Assembly (NCBI GenBank): GCA_020631815.1
Contig: JACKGW010000016.1
Span: 1-54,666 of the forward strand
From: Planctomycetota bacterium
GTDB taxonomy: Bacteria > Planctomycetota > PLA2 > JAEUHO01
Direction of reading: 5' to 3'
DNA: 54,666 nt
This document shows positions 36,508-44,353 of this stretch, piece after piece; within the stretch, counting starts at the first letter, position 1, and the number at the start of each line of letters is the position of its first letter. Below the pieces are notes generated by a model. The model saw nothing but the letters and a program-made list of their open reading frames with translations. It was not told the DNA's origin and searched no databases. Position numbers and translations under genes: made by a program.

Positions 36508-39500
36508 TTCTCCTGGGGCCTCCACAGGATGCGGCTGCCGTCCAGGAACAGGGGCAGGCCGTCGCGCAGGTCGATGACCACGCGCGCGTGGTCGCTGGCG
36601 ACCTCATCGGCCTTCTGAAGCGTTACACCGCGCGGCGGGGGTCCCGTCAGCTCGGCCTGGGCGCGCGGCACGTCGAAGTCGAATCGCGTCCCCCAGATCC
36701 GCACGGGCGCCTGGGGATCGCCGGCCTGGAAGAACGTGTCCGGTCCGGAAGCCACCATCCGCTGGACGTCGACCGCTTCGCGCGAGAGGAAGCTCGAGCC
36801 GGTGACCTCCAGGGTCTTCGCCATGAGGATCGCCGGCGCCGACGTGGTGCCCTCCGGCATGGTCCGCACGGTGCGCTCCACGACCACGTCGCTCGCGTCC
36901 AGGCGGTTCGGGAGCAGCTGGATGGTGCCGCGGTACTGGATCACGTAGCGCTCCAACCGCTCGGGGCGCTCCGCGTCGCGGCGGAACAGACGGATGCGCG
37001 CCGTCTGACCCTCGTCGGCGGTTGCGTCGGCTCGCTCGGCCACGCCGTCACGCCAAACCAGGCCCAGGCGCGCCGCCTCGATCTCGGTGCGCGCCTCGCC
37101 AGCGCCCAGCCACGCGCCGGCACGCCGGGACGAGTCGCCCAGCACGTCGACGCGGTGCAGCGCACCCGTGTAGCGCATCCGGGCTCCGCTCACACGGCCC
37201 ATCGCGCTGGAGAGATCCACGCCTCCCGTGGCGTCAAGCCAGGCAACCTCGCCGTTGGTCAGCTGCACTTCGATGTCGCCAGCCGAGATGTCGACGCGCT
37301 GGCGGATGACAGGTCGTGCCGGTGTTGCGGGGGCAGCGCGCCCCCCCGGGGGCGACGCGGGCGAGTCGAACATGCGAGCGAAGGGTGCCGTTGCCGAACC
37401 GGTGTCGGCGGTGTTGGCCGACGGTTCGACGTGTCCCAACACGATGTCCAACGACCCCGCACGAAGGCGGTCGACAACCAGGGAAGCGCTGCGCAGCTCG
37501 GCGGTGACGGGGCCCTCGATGCGGATGCTCTGCTCTTCCGCCGTGTCCAGGGCGTCGTCGCCTTCGCCGCGGACGAGGGCGACGTCGATGCGGGCGTCCG
37601 TACGCAGGGTCAACGAGCGTGCGGGGCGGACGTCGCGTTCGCGCCCGAGACCATCGCCGCCTTCGCTCTCCGCGGTCCACACCGTGCCGCGCACCCCGTG
37701 ATGCGCCGCGATGCGCCCGGCCGCACGGTCCAGCGTGAACAGCGGGGCCTCGATTTCGTGGTCCTGGCCCGGCGCTACGCGGGACCGGATGCGTGCGGGT
37801 GCGCCGGCGCGCCCCACGAGACGCGCCGTCGAGGCGGGTTCCTCGTAGAAGGCCTCGCTGGCCAAGACCCAGGTGGGCAAGCCCACCGAGGCGCCGCCGA
37901 TCTCCGTCTGGATCTCGACGTCGTCCCGTGCGAGCAGGCGGCGCACGGTCCAGCGACCCTCGCCCCGCGACGCGGGTGCCGGCGAGCTGCCGGGGGCGCT
38001 CGGATCGGGCTTGTCGGCACCGAGCAGGCCCTGGTCCTCGCGCAAGAGCGGCAGCGTCACGGCGGTACCTACGCCGATGGCCGCGATGCGGGGACGCTGC
38101 GAGTCGAGCGCTTCGAGCACAAGGCGAGGTGTCGTGCCCTCGATCCACGGACTGCCGATGCGTACGTCACCCTCCGCCACCACCGTGGTCACGGTGGTTT
38201 CGGCAGGCGTGGTGTCGGTCGCCGCAAGCTCGTGAACGATGAACTCGATGCGTTCGCCCGAGAGCGTGTCCTCGCGGACGCCCAGCTCCGGGTTCTGCCG
38301 CGCGAGCCGCGCACTGCCTTCGAGCACGATGCGGCGCAACGAGGCCGGGTCGTGGTCGGGGTCGCCAAGCGCGCTGTCCACGGGCTCGATCCAAGCGCGG
38401 TCGCGTGCCGTGGCGAGGATGCGGTCGCCCTCGCGCGAGAGGGTGCCCAGCGACAGGTCGCCGCGGATGACGATGCGAGGCTGGCCTTCCAGCTCGGTGC
38501 GGGCGGCACCGTTCGGTGGCACCAAGTGCATCAGCTCGCGCGACTCGAGACGACCCAGGTAGGTCCGCCCGTCGGCCGTGGCCTTGCGGTAGTCGATCTT
38601 GACGCCCTTGTCGCCGTGGAGCTCGCGGAGCGACCAGCGCCCCTTCATGTCCCCGTCCTGCTCGCGCGGCGGGCCCTCGCGAACGGCGAGCAGCTCGAGC
38701 CATCCAGCCTCGAGGAACTGGCCTCCGGTCTGCTCGGCGCGCACGCCGTGAGGGAACTGCACGCGCAGGCGGGTCTCGTTGCGCGCTGCCTCGCGCACGA
38801 GCAGTGCTTCACCGTCGGACACGATGTCGGTGGGGCGCATCTCGCCGCCGCCGAACCCGAACACGGCGCGCCCTTGGCCGTCGCGCAAGTCGCCGTGGAT
38901 GTGCAGGTGCGGCTGGCTGACGACGCGCACGCGCGACCAGCCGTTCTCGGCACGGTCGATCTCGAGGCCGTCGCCCGTGAGCGTGAGGGCCTCGTGGACG
39001 ACGCGGAAGGGACCCTCGCCCTCGACGCGACCCTGGTTGGGATAGACCGTGAGCTGGTTGCCCGTGACCTCGATCCACTGCTCGAGGTCCTCGAGCTCGA
39101 CGTTGCCCGCCAGGTGGACGACGCTCCGCGTGGAGGCGTCGCCCTCGACGATGCCCTCGGTGCGCCGCAGCTCGCGGGCCAGGCTGCCGATGGCCACGGC
39201 CTCGTCGGCGCGCATGCGCTGGTGGAGGACGGCCTCCAGCTTGCCGGCGATCCGTGCGTCGGCCTCGGTCAGGGTGCGCGGTGCGCGGTACAGCTCGAGC
39301 ACGACCTGCTCGCAGCGCACGCCCTGGGAGCTGCCCCCGGTCCCCGGCAACGGCTCGAACCGGGCGCAGCGGAAGCGCCACGTGAACCAACCGAGGATCT
39401 CCCGGCGCGCGCCGCTGCCCGGGTCTTCGAACACGAGGGTCTCGGTGGAGGACTGCACCGTCACGTCCCGACCGCCCGAGGTGCGCAGCGGCAGGTTGCC

Positions 39501-39671
39501 GTCGGCCTGGAGGGCCAGCTCGTTGGGGCGGGCCGAGGGCTCGGGCGTGTGGACCACGATCTCCGGCGCTGCATCGGGGCTTCGTGTGGAGCCCAAACCG
39601 CCGGCCAGCTTGACGAGGCCACCCACGCCCAGCGAGGCGAACAGCAGGAAGAGCAGGAGGCGACGCCTCAC
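36504..39671 (-). CDS. Giant LptC/LptA-like (OstA-like) envelope protein
   Basis: 1055 residues. An N-terminal hydrophobic segment (LLLFLLFASLGVGGLVKLAGG) is an anchor or signal. The rest is long, beta-rich and repetitive with alternating hydrophobic residues, as in the OstA/LptA-LptC fold (GRVEGEGPFRVVHEALTLTG, EGDVRIGSPWIEGTTPRLVL, GEVAWLDATGGVDLSS). LptC and LptA are each about 180-190 residues; this protein is five times longer. It directly follows kdsC, which in many diderms precedes lptC-lptA. The start is GTG 39671 overlapping the kdsC stop. LPS transport is inferred from context and fold, not from motifs. Confidence 0.6.
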   Translation of the reverse strand: MRRRLLLFLLFASLGVGGLVKLAGGLGSTRSPDAAPEIVVHTPEPSARPNELALQADGNLPLRTSGGRDVTVQSSTETLVFEDPGSGARREILGWFTWRFRCARFEPLPGTGGSSQGVRCEQVVLELYRAPRTLTEADARIAGKLEAVLHQRMRADEAVAIGSLARELRRTEGIVEGDASTRSVVHLAGNVELEDLEQWIEVTGNQLTVYPNQGRVEGEGPFRVVHEALTLTGDGLEIDRAENGWSRVRVVSQPHLHIHGDLRDGQGRAVFGFGGGEMRPTDIVSDGEALLVREAARNETRLRVQFPHGVRAEQTGGQFLEAGWLELLAVREGPPREQDGDMKGRWSLRELHGDKGVKIDYRKATADGRTYLGRLESRELMHLVPPNGAARTELEGQPRIVIRGDLSLGTLSREGDRILATARDRAWIEPVDSALGDPDHDPASLRRIVLEGSARLARQNPELGVREDTLSGERIEFIVHELAATDTTPAETTVTTVVAEGDVRIGSPWIEGTTPRLVLEALDSQRPRIAAIGVGTAVTLPLLREDQGLLGADKPDPSAPGSSPAPASRGEGRWTVRRLLARDDVEIQTEIGGASVGLPTWVLASEAFYEEPASTARLVGRAGAPARIRSRVAPGQDHEIEAPLFTLDRAAGRIAAHHGVRGTVWTAESEGGDGLGRERDVRPARSLTLRTDARIDVALVRGEGDDALDTAEEQSIRIEGPVTAELRSASLVVDRLRAGSLDIVLGHVEPSANTADTGSATAPFARMFDSPASPPGGRAAPATPARPVIRQRVDISAGDIEVQLTNGEVAWLDATGGVDLSSAMGRVSGARMRYTGALHRVDVLGDSSRRAGAWLGAGEARTEIEAARLGLVWRDGVAERADATADEGQTARIRLFRRDAERPERLERYVIQYRGTIQLLPNRLDASDVVVERTVRTMPEGTTSAPAILMAKTLEVTGSSFLSREAVDVQRMVASGPDTFFQAGDPQAPVRIWGTRFDFDVPRAQAELTGPPPRGVTLQKADEVASDHARVVIDLRDGLPLFLDGSRILWRPQEK

Positions 39672-40201
39672 GAGGCGGCCTCGCGCGGGACGTCGTGCGC
39701 GTCGAGCACGCGGTCCCAGTGCCCCTCGCGGCGCAGGAGCACCTCGATGGCGTCCCGCACGGCGCCGCGGCCACCGCCGAGGCGGCTCACGTAGCTTGCG
39801 ACTGCGCGTACCTCGTCGGCAGCGTCGGCGGGAGCCGCCGACCAGCCCGCGATGCGCATGGGCGGGATGTCGCCCAGGTCGTCACCGAAGAAGGCGGCCT
39901 CGAGCGGGTCGATGGCGAGCTCTTGGCAGAGCTCGCGCAGGCGTCCGGCCTTGTCGCCGATGCCCTGGAGCACGATGTCGATCCCGAGCTCGGCGGCGCG
40001 CCGGGTGGTGGCGGCCGAGACGCGACCGCTCAGGATGGCCGGCCGGATGCCCGCTGCAGGCAGCAGCTTGATGCCGGCGCCATCCCGCGCGTGGAACGAC
40101 TTCAGCTCGAGGCCCTCGGCCGTGTACGTGATCCGGCCGTCGGTCAGGGTGCCGTCGACGTCCATGACGACGAGACGGATCCGCAGGGGGGTCTCGGCCA
40201 T
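39668..40201 (-). CDS. kdsC: 3-deoxy-D-manno-octulosonate 8-phosphate phosphatase
   Basis: 177 residues, HAD superfamily with C0 cap as in KdsC. The DxDxT motif is Asp14/Asp16 (VVMDVDGTLTDG), followed by KSFHARDGAGIKLL, ILSGR, and FGDDLGDIPPM near residue 130, where FxGDDxxD is normal. It removes phosphate from KDO-8-P in KDO synthesis for lipid A core, which marks the organism as a diderm with LPS-type lipids. ATG 40201 is the natural start; the stop overlaps the giant Lpt-like gene (GTGA). The nearby Lpt-like and tat genes form a cell-envelope operon. Confidence 0.93.
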   Translation of the reverse strand: MAETPLRIRLVVMDVDGTLTDGRITYTAEGLELKSFHARDGAGIKLLPAAGIRPAILSGRVSAATTRRAAELGIDIVLQGIGDKAGRLRELCQELAIDPLEAAFFGDDLGDIPPMRIAGWSAAPADAADEVRAVASYVSRLGGGRGAVRDAIEVLLRREGHWDRVLDAHDVPREAAS

Positions 40202-40448
40202 GGTCGTCGCTCCGCGTTGCTCCCCGTCCGTCGGGGGCCGGCCCACCCAGCTCGTGCAGGTGACCCCGGGCCGCAGATCGGCTGCCGGGGCGTGCCCCTA
40301 GGTTACGTCGTCGGCTGCTACCGGACCCGGATTCAGGGCGGCAAACATCACCCTTGCGTGCAACGATCCCGCGGCGCCGCAGCGGCCCGCTGCGGGCCGC
40401 GGCCAACCGGGCCTTGGCCTTGCCCACCCCCGGAGGATCTCCCGGTCC
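40202..40448. promoter_or_regulatory. Divergent intergenic region of kdsC and scpA-fmt
   Basis: 247 bp between divergent genes. GGAGGA lies about 11 bp before the scpA-fmt ATG. No convincing promoter boxes or repeats were found, apart from GC-rich stems; both operons must start here. Confidence 0.35.
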
Positions 40449-42230
40449 ATGGACGAGCTCCGCGTCGATCTGGCGGCCTTCCGCGGGCCCTTGGACCTGC
40501 TCCTGCACCTCGTCCAGCAGGAGGAGGTCGACATCATGGACATCCCGCTCGCGCGGGTGGCCGACCGCTTCCTCGAAGTGGTTCGCAGCCAAGTCCAGGC
40601 CCTCGATGTGGATCAGGCCGGCGAGTTCCTCGTGATGGCCAGCCACCTGCTTGTCATCAAGAGCCGTTCGCTGCTGCCCCGCGACGAGCCCATCGACCTC
40701 GAGGACATCGACCCGCGCCTGGATCTCGTCCGCCAGCTCATGGAGTACCGCGACTTCAAGTCGATCTCCGAGGAGCTCGAGCGGCGGGCGGAGGAAGAGC
40801 GCCTCAAGCAGCCTGTGCGCGTGCGGCATGAGCGCACGGTGCCGGACCCCGGCGACGAGGAGCTGGAGGTCGACCTCTACGGTCTCGTGGCCGCGTTCCA
40901 GAAGCTGCTTGCCGAGACAGGCGACAGCGAGTCGGTGGCCATGCCCAAGGAGCGGCTGCCCATCACGCACTTCGTTGGGCACATCTTCGACCAGCTCGTG
41001 ACGGTGGGGGGCTCCGCGTCGTTCCGCGAGCTGGTGGGATCAAGTCGCGATCGATCCGTCGTGATCGGGACCTTCCTCGCGCTGCTCGAGCTCATCAAGC
41101 TGCGCAAGGTGCGTGCGCTCCAGGACGGACTCGAGGACATCCGCATCGAGCTGACGGAAGAAGCGATGGATCCCGGCCACGAAGATGCGGAGGAAGTCGC
41201 CGAGCGTGCGCTCGAAGCCAGCGCCATCGGCGACGACGAGCGCACGGGCCCGCGCGTGGTGTTCATGGGCACGCCGGACTTCGCGGTGCCCACGCTGCGC
41301 CGGCTGGCCGGCGCCGGCTACGAGCCCGTGCTCGTGGTCACGCCGCCGCCGCGCCAAGCGGGGCGCGGTCGTCGCGCCAAGCCCACGCCGGTTGCCGTGG
41401 CGGCCGAGGATCTGCAGGTTCCGGTGCACCGCACGCATGACGTGAACGCGCCCACGAGCCTGCGCGAGATCGCCGCCGCGCAGCCGGACGTCATCGTGAC
41501 GGCCGCGTTCGGCCAGAAGCTGAAGCGCGAGATCTTGGCCCTACCGCACCATGGCTGCCTGAACGTGCATGCCAGCCTCTTGCCCAAGTACCGAGGCGCC
41601 AGCCCGATTGCGGCGGCAATCCGCGATGGCGCACCGGAGATCGGTGTCACGATCTTCCGCATGACGAAGGGCTGGGACACGGGTCCGGTCTTGTCGCGCC
41701 GCGGTGTCGCGCTGGGGACAGACACCACGTTGGACGAGGCTACGGCGCAGCTGGCCGAGATCGGCGCCGACCTGCTGGTGGAGTCGCTCGGACCCTGGCT
41801 CGCGGGCGAGCTCGAAGCCGTCCCGCAGGACGATGCCGAGGCGACCTACGTGGGTCGCGTCGAGAAGGACGACGGCGTGATCGACTGGTCGTTGCCGGCG
41901 CAGCGCGTGCACGATCACGTGCGCAGCGTGACGTCCTGGCCAGGCGCGCAGACGGCTTGGCAGCCCAAGGTGCGTCACGACCCGTTGGCCCTGCTCGTCA
42001 CGTCGACGCGTGTGCTGGCCGCCGACGAGGCGCCTCCCGCACCCGACGATGCGCGCGCGGGTACGGTCTTGGCCGCGGGCCGCGATGGCTTGGATGTCTC
42101 GTGCGGTGAAGGCGTCGTGCGCGTGCTGCGCGTGCGGCCCGCGGGCGGACGCGAGATGGCCGTGGGAGACTTCCTGAACAGTCGACGGGTGGCCGTCGGG
42201 GATCGGTTCGTGGCGCCCAGGGCGCCGTGA
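40449..42230 (+). CDS. scpA-fmt: ScpA-Fmt fusion: condensin subunit joined to Met-tRNA formyltransferase
   Basis: 593 residues, one open frame. Residues 1-250 are ScpA: FRGPLDLLLHLVQQEEVDI, DIPLARVADRFLE, FLVMASHLLVIKSRSLLP, and the C-terminal winged helix SVVIGTFLALLELIKLRKV. A linker of about 20 acidic residues leads to Fmt at about 272-593: VVFMGTPDFAVPTLRRLAG, the formyl-binding NVHASLLPKYRGASPIAAA, MTKGWDTGPVLSR, and the OB-fold tail GREMAVGDFLN. Fmt residues Asn, His and Asp of the active site are kept. ScpA bridges SMC; Fmt formylates initiator tRNA. Normally these are separate genes. Fmt is followed 10 bp later by a universal stress protein. Confidence 0.92.
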   Translation: MDELRVDLAAFRGPLDLLLHLVQQEEVDIMDIPLARVADRFLEVVRSQVQALDVDQAGEFLVMASHLLVIKSRSLLPRDEPIDLEDIDPRLDLVRQLMEYRDFKSISEELERRAEEERLKQPVRVRHERTVPDPGDEELEVDLYGLVAAFQKLLAETGDSESVAMPKERLPITHFVGHIFDQLVTVGGSASFRELVGSSRDRSVVIGTFLALLELIKLRKVRALQDGLEDIRIELTEEAMDPGHEDAEEVAERALEASAIGDDERTGPRVVFMGTPDFAVPTLRRLAGAGYEPVLVVTPPPRQAGRGRRAKPTPVAVAAEDLQVPVHRTHDVNAPTSLREIAAAQPDVIVTAAFGQKLKREILALPHHGCLNVHASLLPKYRGASPIAAAIRDGAPEIGVTIFRMTKGWDTGPVLSRRGVALGTDTTLDEATAQLAEIGADLLVESLGPWLAGELEAVPQDDAEATYVGRVEKDDGVIDWSLPAQRVHDHVRSVTSWPGAQTAWQPKVRHDPLALLVTSTRVLAADEAPPAPDDARAGTVLAAGRDGLDVSCGEGVVRVLRVRPAGGREMAVGDFLNSRRVAVGDRFVAPRAP

Positions 42231-42240
42231 GGGGACCGAC

Positions 42241-42678
42241 ATGCGTGGGTTCGAAAAGGTCTTGGTGCCGCTGGACTTCTCGGATGGGCGTTCGGAGATC
42301 TTCGACGTCGCCATGCGCGTCCGCTCCGACACGGGCACGATCCTCTTGTTGCACGTGATCGAGTGGCTGCCCCAGGTCACCGAGGGGACCTTCGGCGTCT
42401 ACGCGCATCGCAGCGACATGGAGAAGTACAAGAGCCAGGCGAAGGCCCGGCTCGAGCGGTATCGGCGCCAGCACGCCGATGTGCCCATCGAGTGCCTCGT
42501 GCGCGAGGGCAAGCCCGCCACGACGATCCTCGAGGAGATCGACGAGCAGCAGCCCGACATCGTCGTGATGGGCACGCACGGCCGCAGCCGCCTGGACCAC
42601 CTGCTGATCGGCTCCGTGGCCGAGCGGGTCCTTCGCCGGGCGGGTCGGCCGGTCCTCGCGGTACCGTTCCGCGGGTGA
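42241..42678 (+). CDS. Universal stress protein (UspA family)
   Basis: 145 residues, a single Usp domain. Start KVLVPLDFSDGRSE, strand LLLHVIEW, and the ATP-binding pattern G-x2-G-x9-G-S in VVMGTHGRSRLDHLLIGS followed by VAERVLRRAGRPVLAVP. ATP-binding Usps act in stress survival; partners vary. GAGGGG is 6 bp before the ATG, which is 10 bp after the scpA-fmt stop, so both are likely on one transcript. A strong hairpin follows at 42729. Confidence 0.93.
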   Translation: MRGFEKVLVPLDFSDGRSEIFDVAMRVRSDTGTILLLHVIEWLPQVTEGTFGVYAHRSDMEKYKSQAKARLERYRRQHADVPIECLVREGKPATTILEEIDEQQPDIVVMGTHGRSRLDHLLIGSVAERVLRRAGRPVLAVPFRG

Positions 42679-42728
42679 ACCGCACCCAGGTCGCCGAGCT
42701 CCCTCCGCGGGTCCCCCAAAACGGAAAC

Positions 42729-42752
42729 GGGCCGGGGCGACTGCCCCGGCCC
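42729..42752 (+). terminator. Strong GC hairpin after the Usp gene
   Basis: GGGCCGGGGC (42729-42738), loop GACT, GCCCCGGCCC (42743-42752): a perfect 10-bp stem 50 bp after the stop. It is preceded by CCCAAAAC and lacks a T-run after it; probably a terminator or the first of several leader hairpins. Confidence 0.6.
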
Positions 42753-42879
42753 TCATCCCATGAGACTCACGGTCCCGCGGGTCCGGCTCCGGACCCTTCG
42801 CAAGGGTCGGGCGTCCGGGCTCACCCACCGGACGCCCGCCTTGCCAGGCAAGCGAGATGGGCGAAAGGAAGCAGGGCCC
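42753..42879 (+). promoter_or_regulatory. Leader with overlapping alternative hairpins
   Basis: GGGTCC...GGACCC (42779-42796) and GACCCTT-CGC-AAGGGTC (42792-42808) share bases 42792-42796, so only one can form. They are followed by GGGCGTCCG (42809-42817) with CGGACGCCC (42829-42837) and the palindrome CTTGCC-A-GGCAAG (42840-42852). This fits an RNA switch or attenuator ahead of the metallopeptidase gene. No known riboswitch consensus was recognised. Confidence 0.4.
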
Positions 42880-43956
42880 GTGCCAGCGGTGCCTGAATTC
42901 GTGAAGTCCTTGTGGATCAAGCACTTGCGTAGATTCGCGGGCCGCAGGGGCTGGCCGGCGCGTCGCAGCCGGTCAACATCGGGCCCGGAACCTGTCGCGG
43001 CTCTGCGACGCGCCCTCGCCGTGGCGCTCCTCGTGGGAGGGCTGCTGGCGTTCGCCTCGCCCGCCCTGGCCGGGGAGGCCCGGACCGCCGACGGCGACGT
43101 CGTCCGCTGGCCGGATGGCCTGGAGGGCATGGGCAGGCGGGTGCTCGACCTCGTGCCTCGCGTGCGGCGGCAGGTGGCGGCCCGCCTCGAGTGGCCCGCC
43201 GAGGGGTCGATGGCCGTCGTCGAGCTGGCGCGGGGCGTGGACGGCGCCTCCGCCGCGCTGGGGTCGCCAGCCCCCGCGTGGGCGGCCGGCGTCCATCGCG
43301 CGGGGCACATCGTGCTGCGTTCCGACTTGGTGGATGCGGGCGCGCCGCTCAGAACGCTCGAGACGGTGCTGCGCCATGAGTGGGTCCACCTCGCCTGGTG
43401 GCGCCGGGCCGGGTTGCGTTCACGTCTGCTGCCTCGCTGGTTCGAAGAGGGTCTGGCCGAGGACATCGGCGGCGGGGCTTCGCTCGATGGCGGGTCCGAG
43501 CTCGAGATCGCCGCAGCGTTCGATCACCTTCTCGCCTTCGGCGCCATGACGGAAGCGTGGCCGACGATCGAGTACGAGGCCGCACTCGCGTATCGCCAGA
43601 GCCAGAGCTTCGTCGTGTGGCTTGGCAAGGAAGTCGGGTGGCCCGTGATGCGGGAGCTGCTCGAGCACGTCGCTGACGGGCAGATCCCCGAGGGCGCGTT
43701 CGAGAACGAGCCGCCGTTTGACGCGTGGGTCGAGAAGCTCACCGGTCGCAAGCTGGCCTTCTGGATTCCGCCGTGGCGCGACCACGTCGTGGAGTCATCG
43801 CGACCCTGGTACCACCTCTTCCTGCGTGATCTGTGGGGAACGCTCTGGATGGCGCTGGCCTTGGTGGCCGCCATTGCCTACTGGTTCATCCGCCGCCGTC
43901 GTCGCAAGCAGATCGAGGCGTTGCCGGACGAGGGTGGACCTGGCGACGTGGGGTGA
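42880..43956 (+). CDS. Membrane-anchored peptidase MA-like metalloprotease
   Basis: 358 residues from GTG 42880. A signal or anchor helix (ALAVALLVGGLLAFASPALA) is near residues 42-61. The zinc site is HEWVH at 166-170 (LRHEWVHLAWW), HEXXH type, with FEEGLAEDIG about 25 residues later supplying the probable third ligand Glu, as in the gluzincin-like peptidase MA family. A C-terminal transmembrane helix (LWMALALVAAIAYWFI) is followed by a short basic tail. Substrate unknown, periplasmic orientation likely. The frame is open up to ATG 42760, but that crosses four hairpins; AGGAAG stands about 9 bp before GTG 42880. GTG 42901 is another candidate start. Confidence 0.72.
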   Translation: MPAVPEFVKSLWIKHLRRFAGRRGWPARRSRSTSGPEPVAALRRALAVALLVGGLLAFASPALAGEARTADGDVVRWPDGLEGMGRRVLDLVPRVRRQVAARLEWPAEGSMAVVELARGVDGASAALGSPAPAWAAGVHRAGHIVLRSDLVDAGAPLRTLETVLRHEWVHLAWWRRAGLRSRLLPRWFEEGLAEDIGGGASLDGGSELEIAAAFDHLLAFGAMTEAWPTIEYEAALAYRQSQSFVVWLGKEVGWPVMRELLEHVADGQIPEGAFENEPPFDAWVEKLTGRKLAFWIPPWRDHVVESSRPWYHLFLRDLWGTLWMALALVAAIAYWFIRRRRRKQIEALPDEGGPGDVG

Positions 43957-44353
43957 GGTGAAGAACGGGGCGGGGACGCCGGGAGCCTGGGGAAAGAGGC
44001 GGGGGCAGACAGGGCTCGAGCCGACGCCCCGCCCCGTGAAGAGCAGGACGTAGAGCGCCACGGCAACCGCCTGGGTCCACGAGGACGGGCGTCGAGAGGT
44101 GACGTGGTCGCGCATGCCCTCTGCTTTGCACGTGAAGTGCCATCACGAGCGGGCATGGGAATCGCGCTCGTCCGTGTGAATCGCGCCGGATCGCGCCACG
44201 CGGTGCGGAACACGTCCTGGCCTCGGAGGCCTGATCCTCGGGCCGCGCCGCCAAGCGCCCTGGCGGATGGGGGGAACGCCCGCTCCAGATCGCAGGTCGC
44301 GGATGGGAATCGGCGCGACCAATCACGCCAGATCGCGCCACGCACGCGGCGCG
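43957..44353. repeat. Convergent gap with direct repeats and a long-armed inverted repeat
   Basis: 397 bp between convergent genes. ACGGGGCGGGG (43965-43975) pairs with CCCCGCCCCGT (44027-44037), a possible two-way terminator with a large loop. Two copies of an imperfect block are seen: GGGAATCGCGC...AATCGCGCC-GGATCGCGCCACGC (44157-44201) and GGGAATCGGCGC...AATCACGCC-AGATCGCGCCACGC (44305-44343); a partial third (CCAGATCGCAGGTCGC) lies at 44286. No credible ORF was found. Confidence 0.5.

Noticed and set aside
36588..39794. 1068-codon open frame on the plus strand
   Set aside because: Antisense to the LptC/LptA-like gene; His/Ala/Arg-rich, no domain, no start site. Typical shadow frame of GC-rich DNA.
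41250..42230. Fmt as a separate gene starting at a GTG near 41.26 kb
   Set aside because: No stop codon ends ScpA before Fmt and there is no ribosome site; one frame spans both.
43795..44115. Small minus-strand frame with one hydrophobic stretch (VAVALYVLLF)
   Set aside because: Most of it is antisense to the metallopeptidase gene and it crosses the terminator-like repeat; kept only as a weak possibility.
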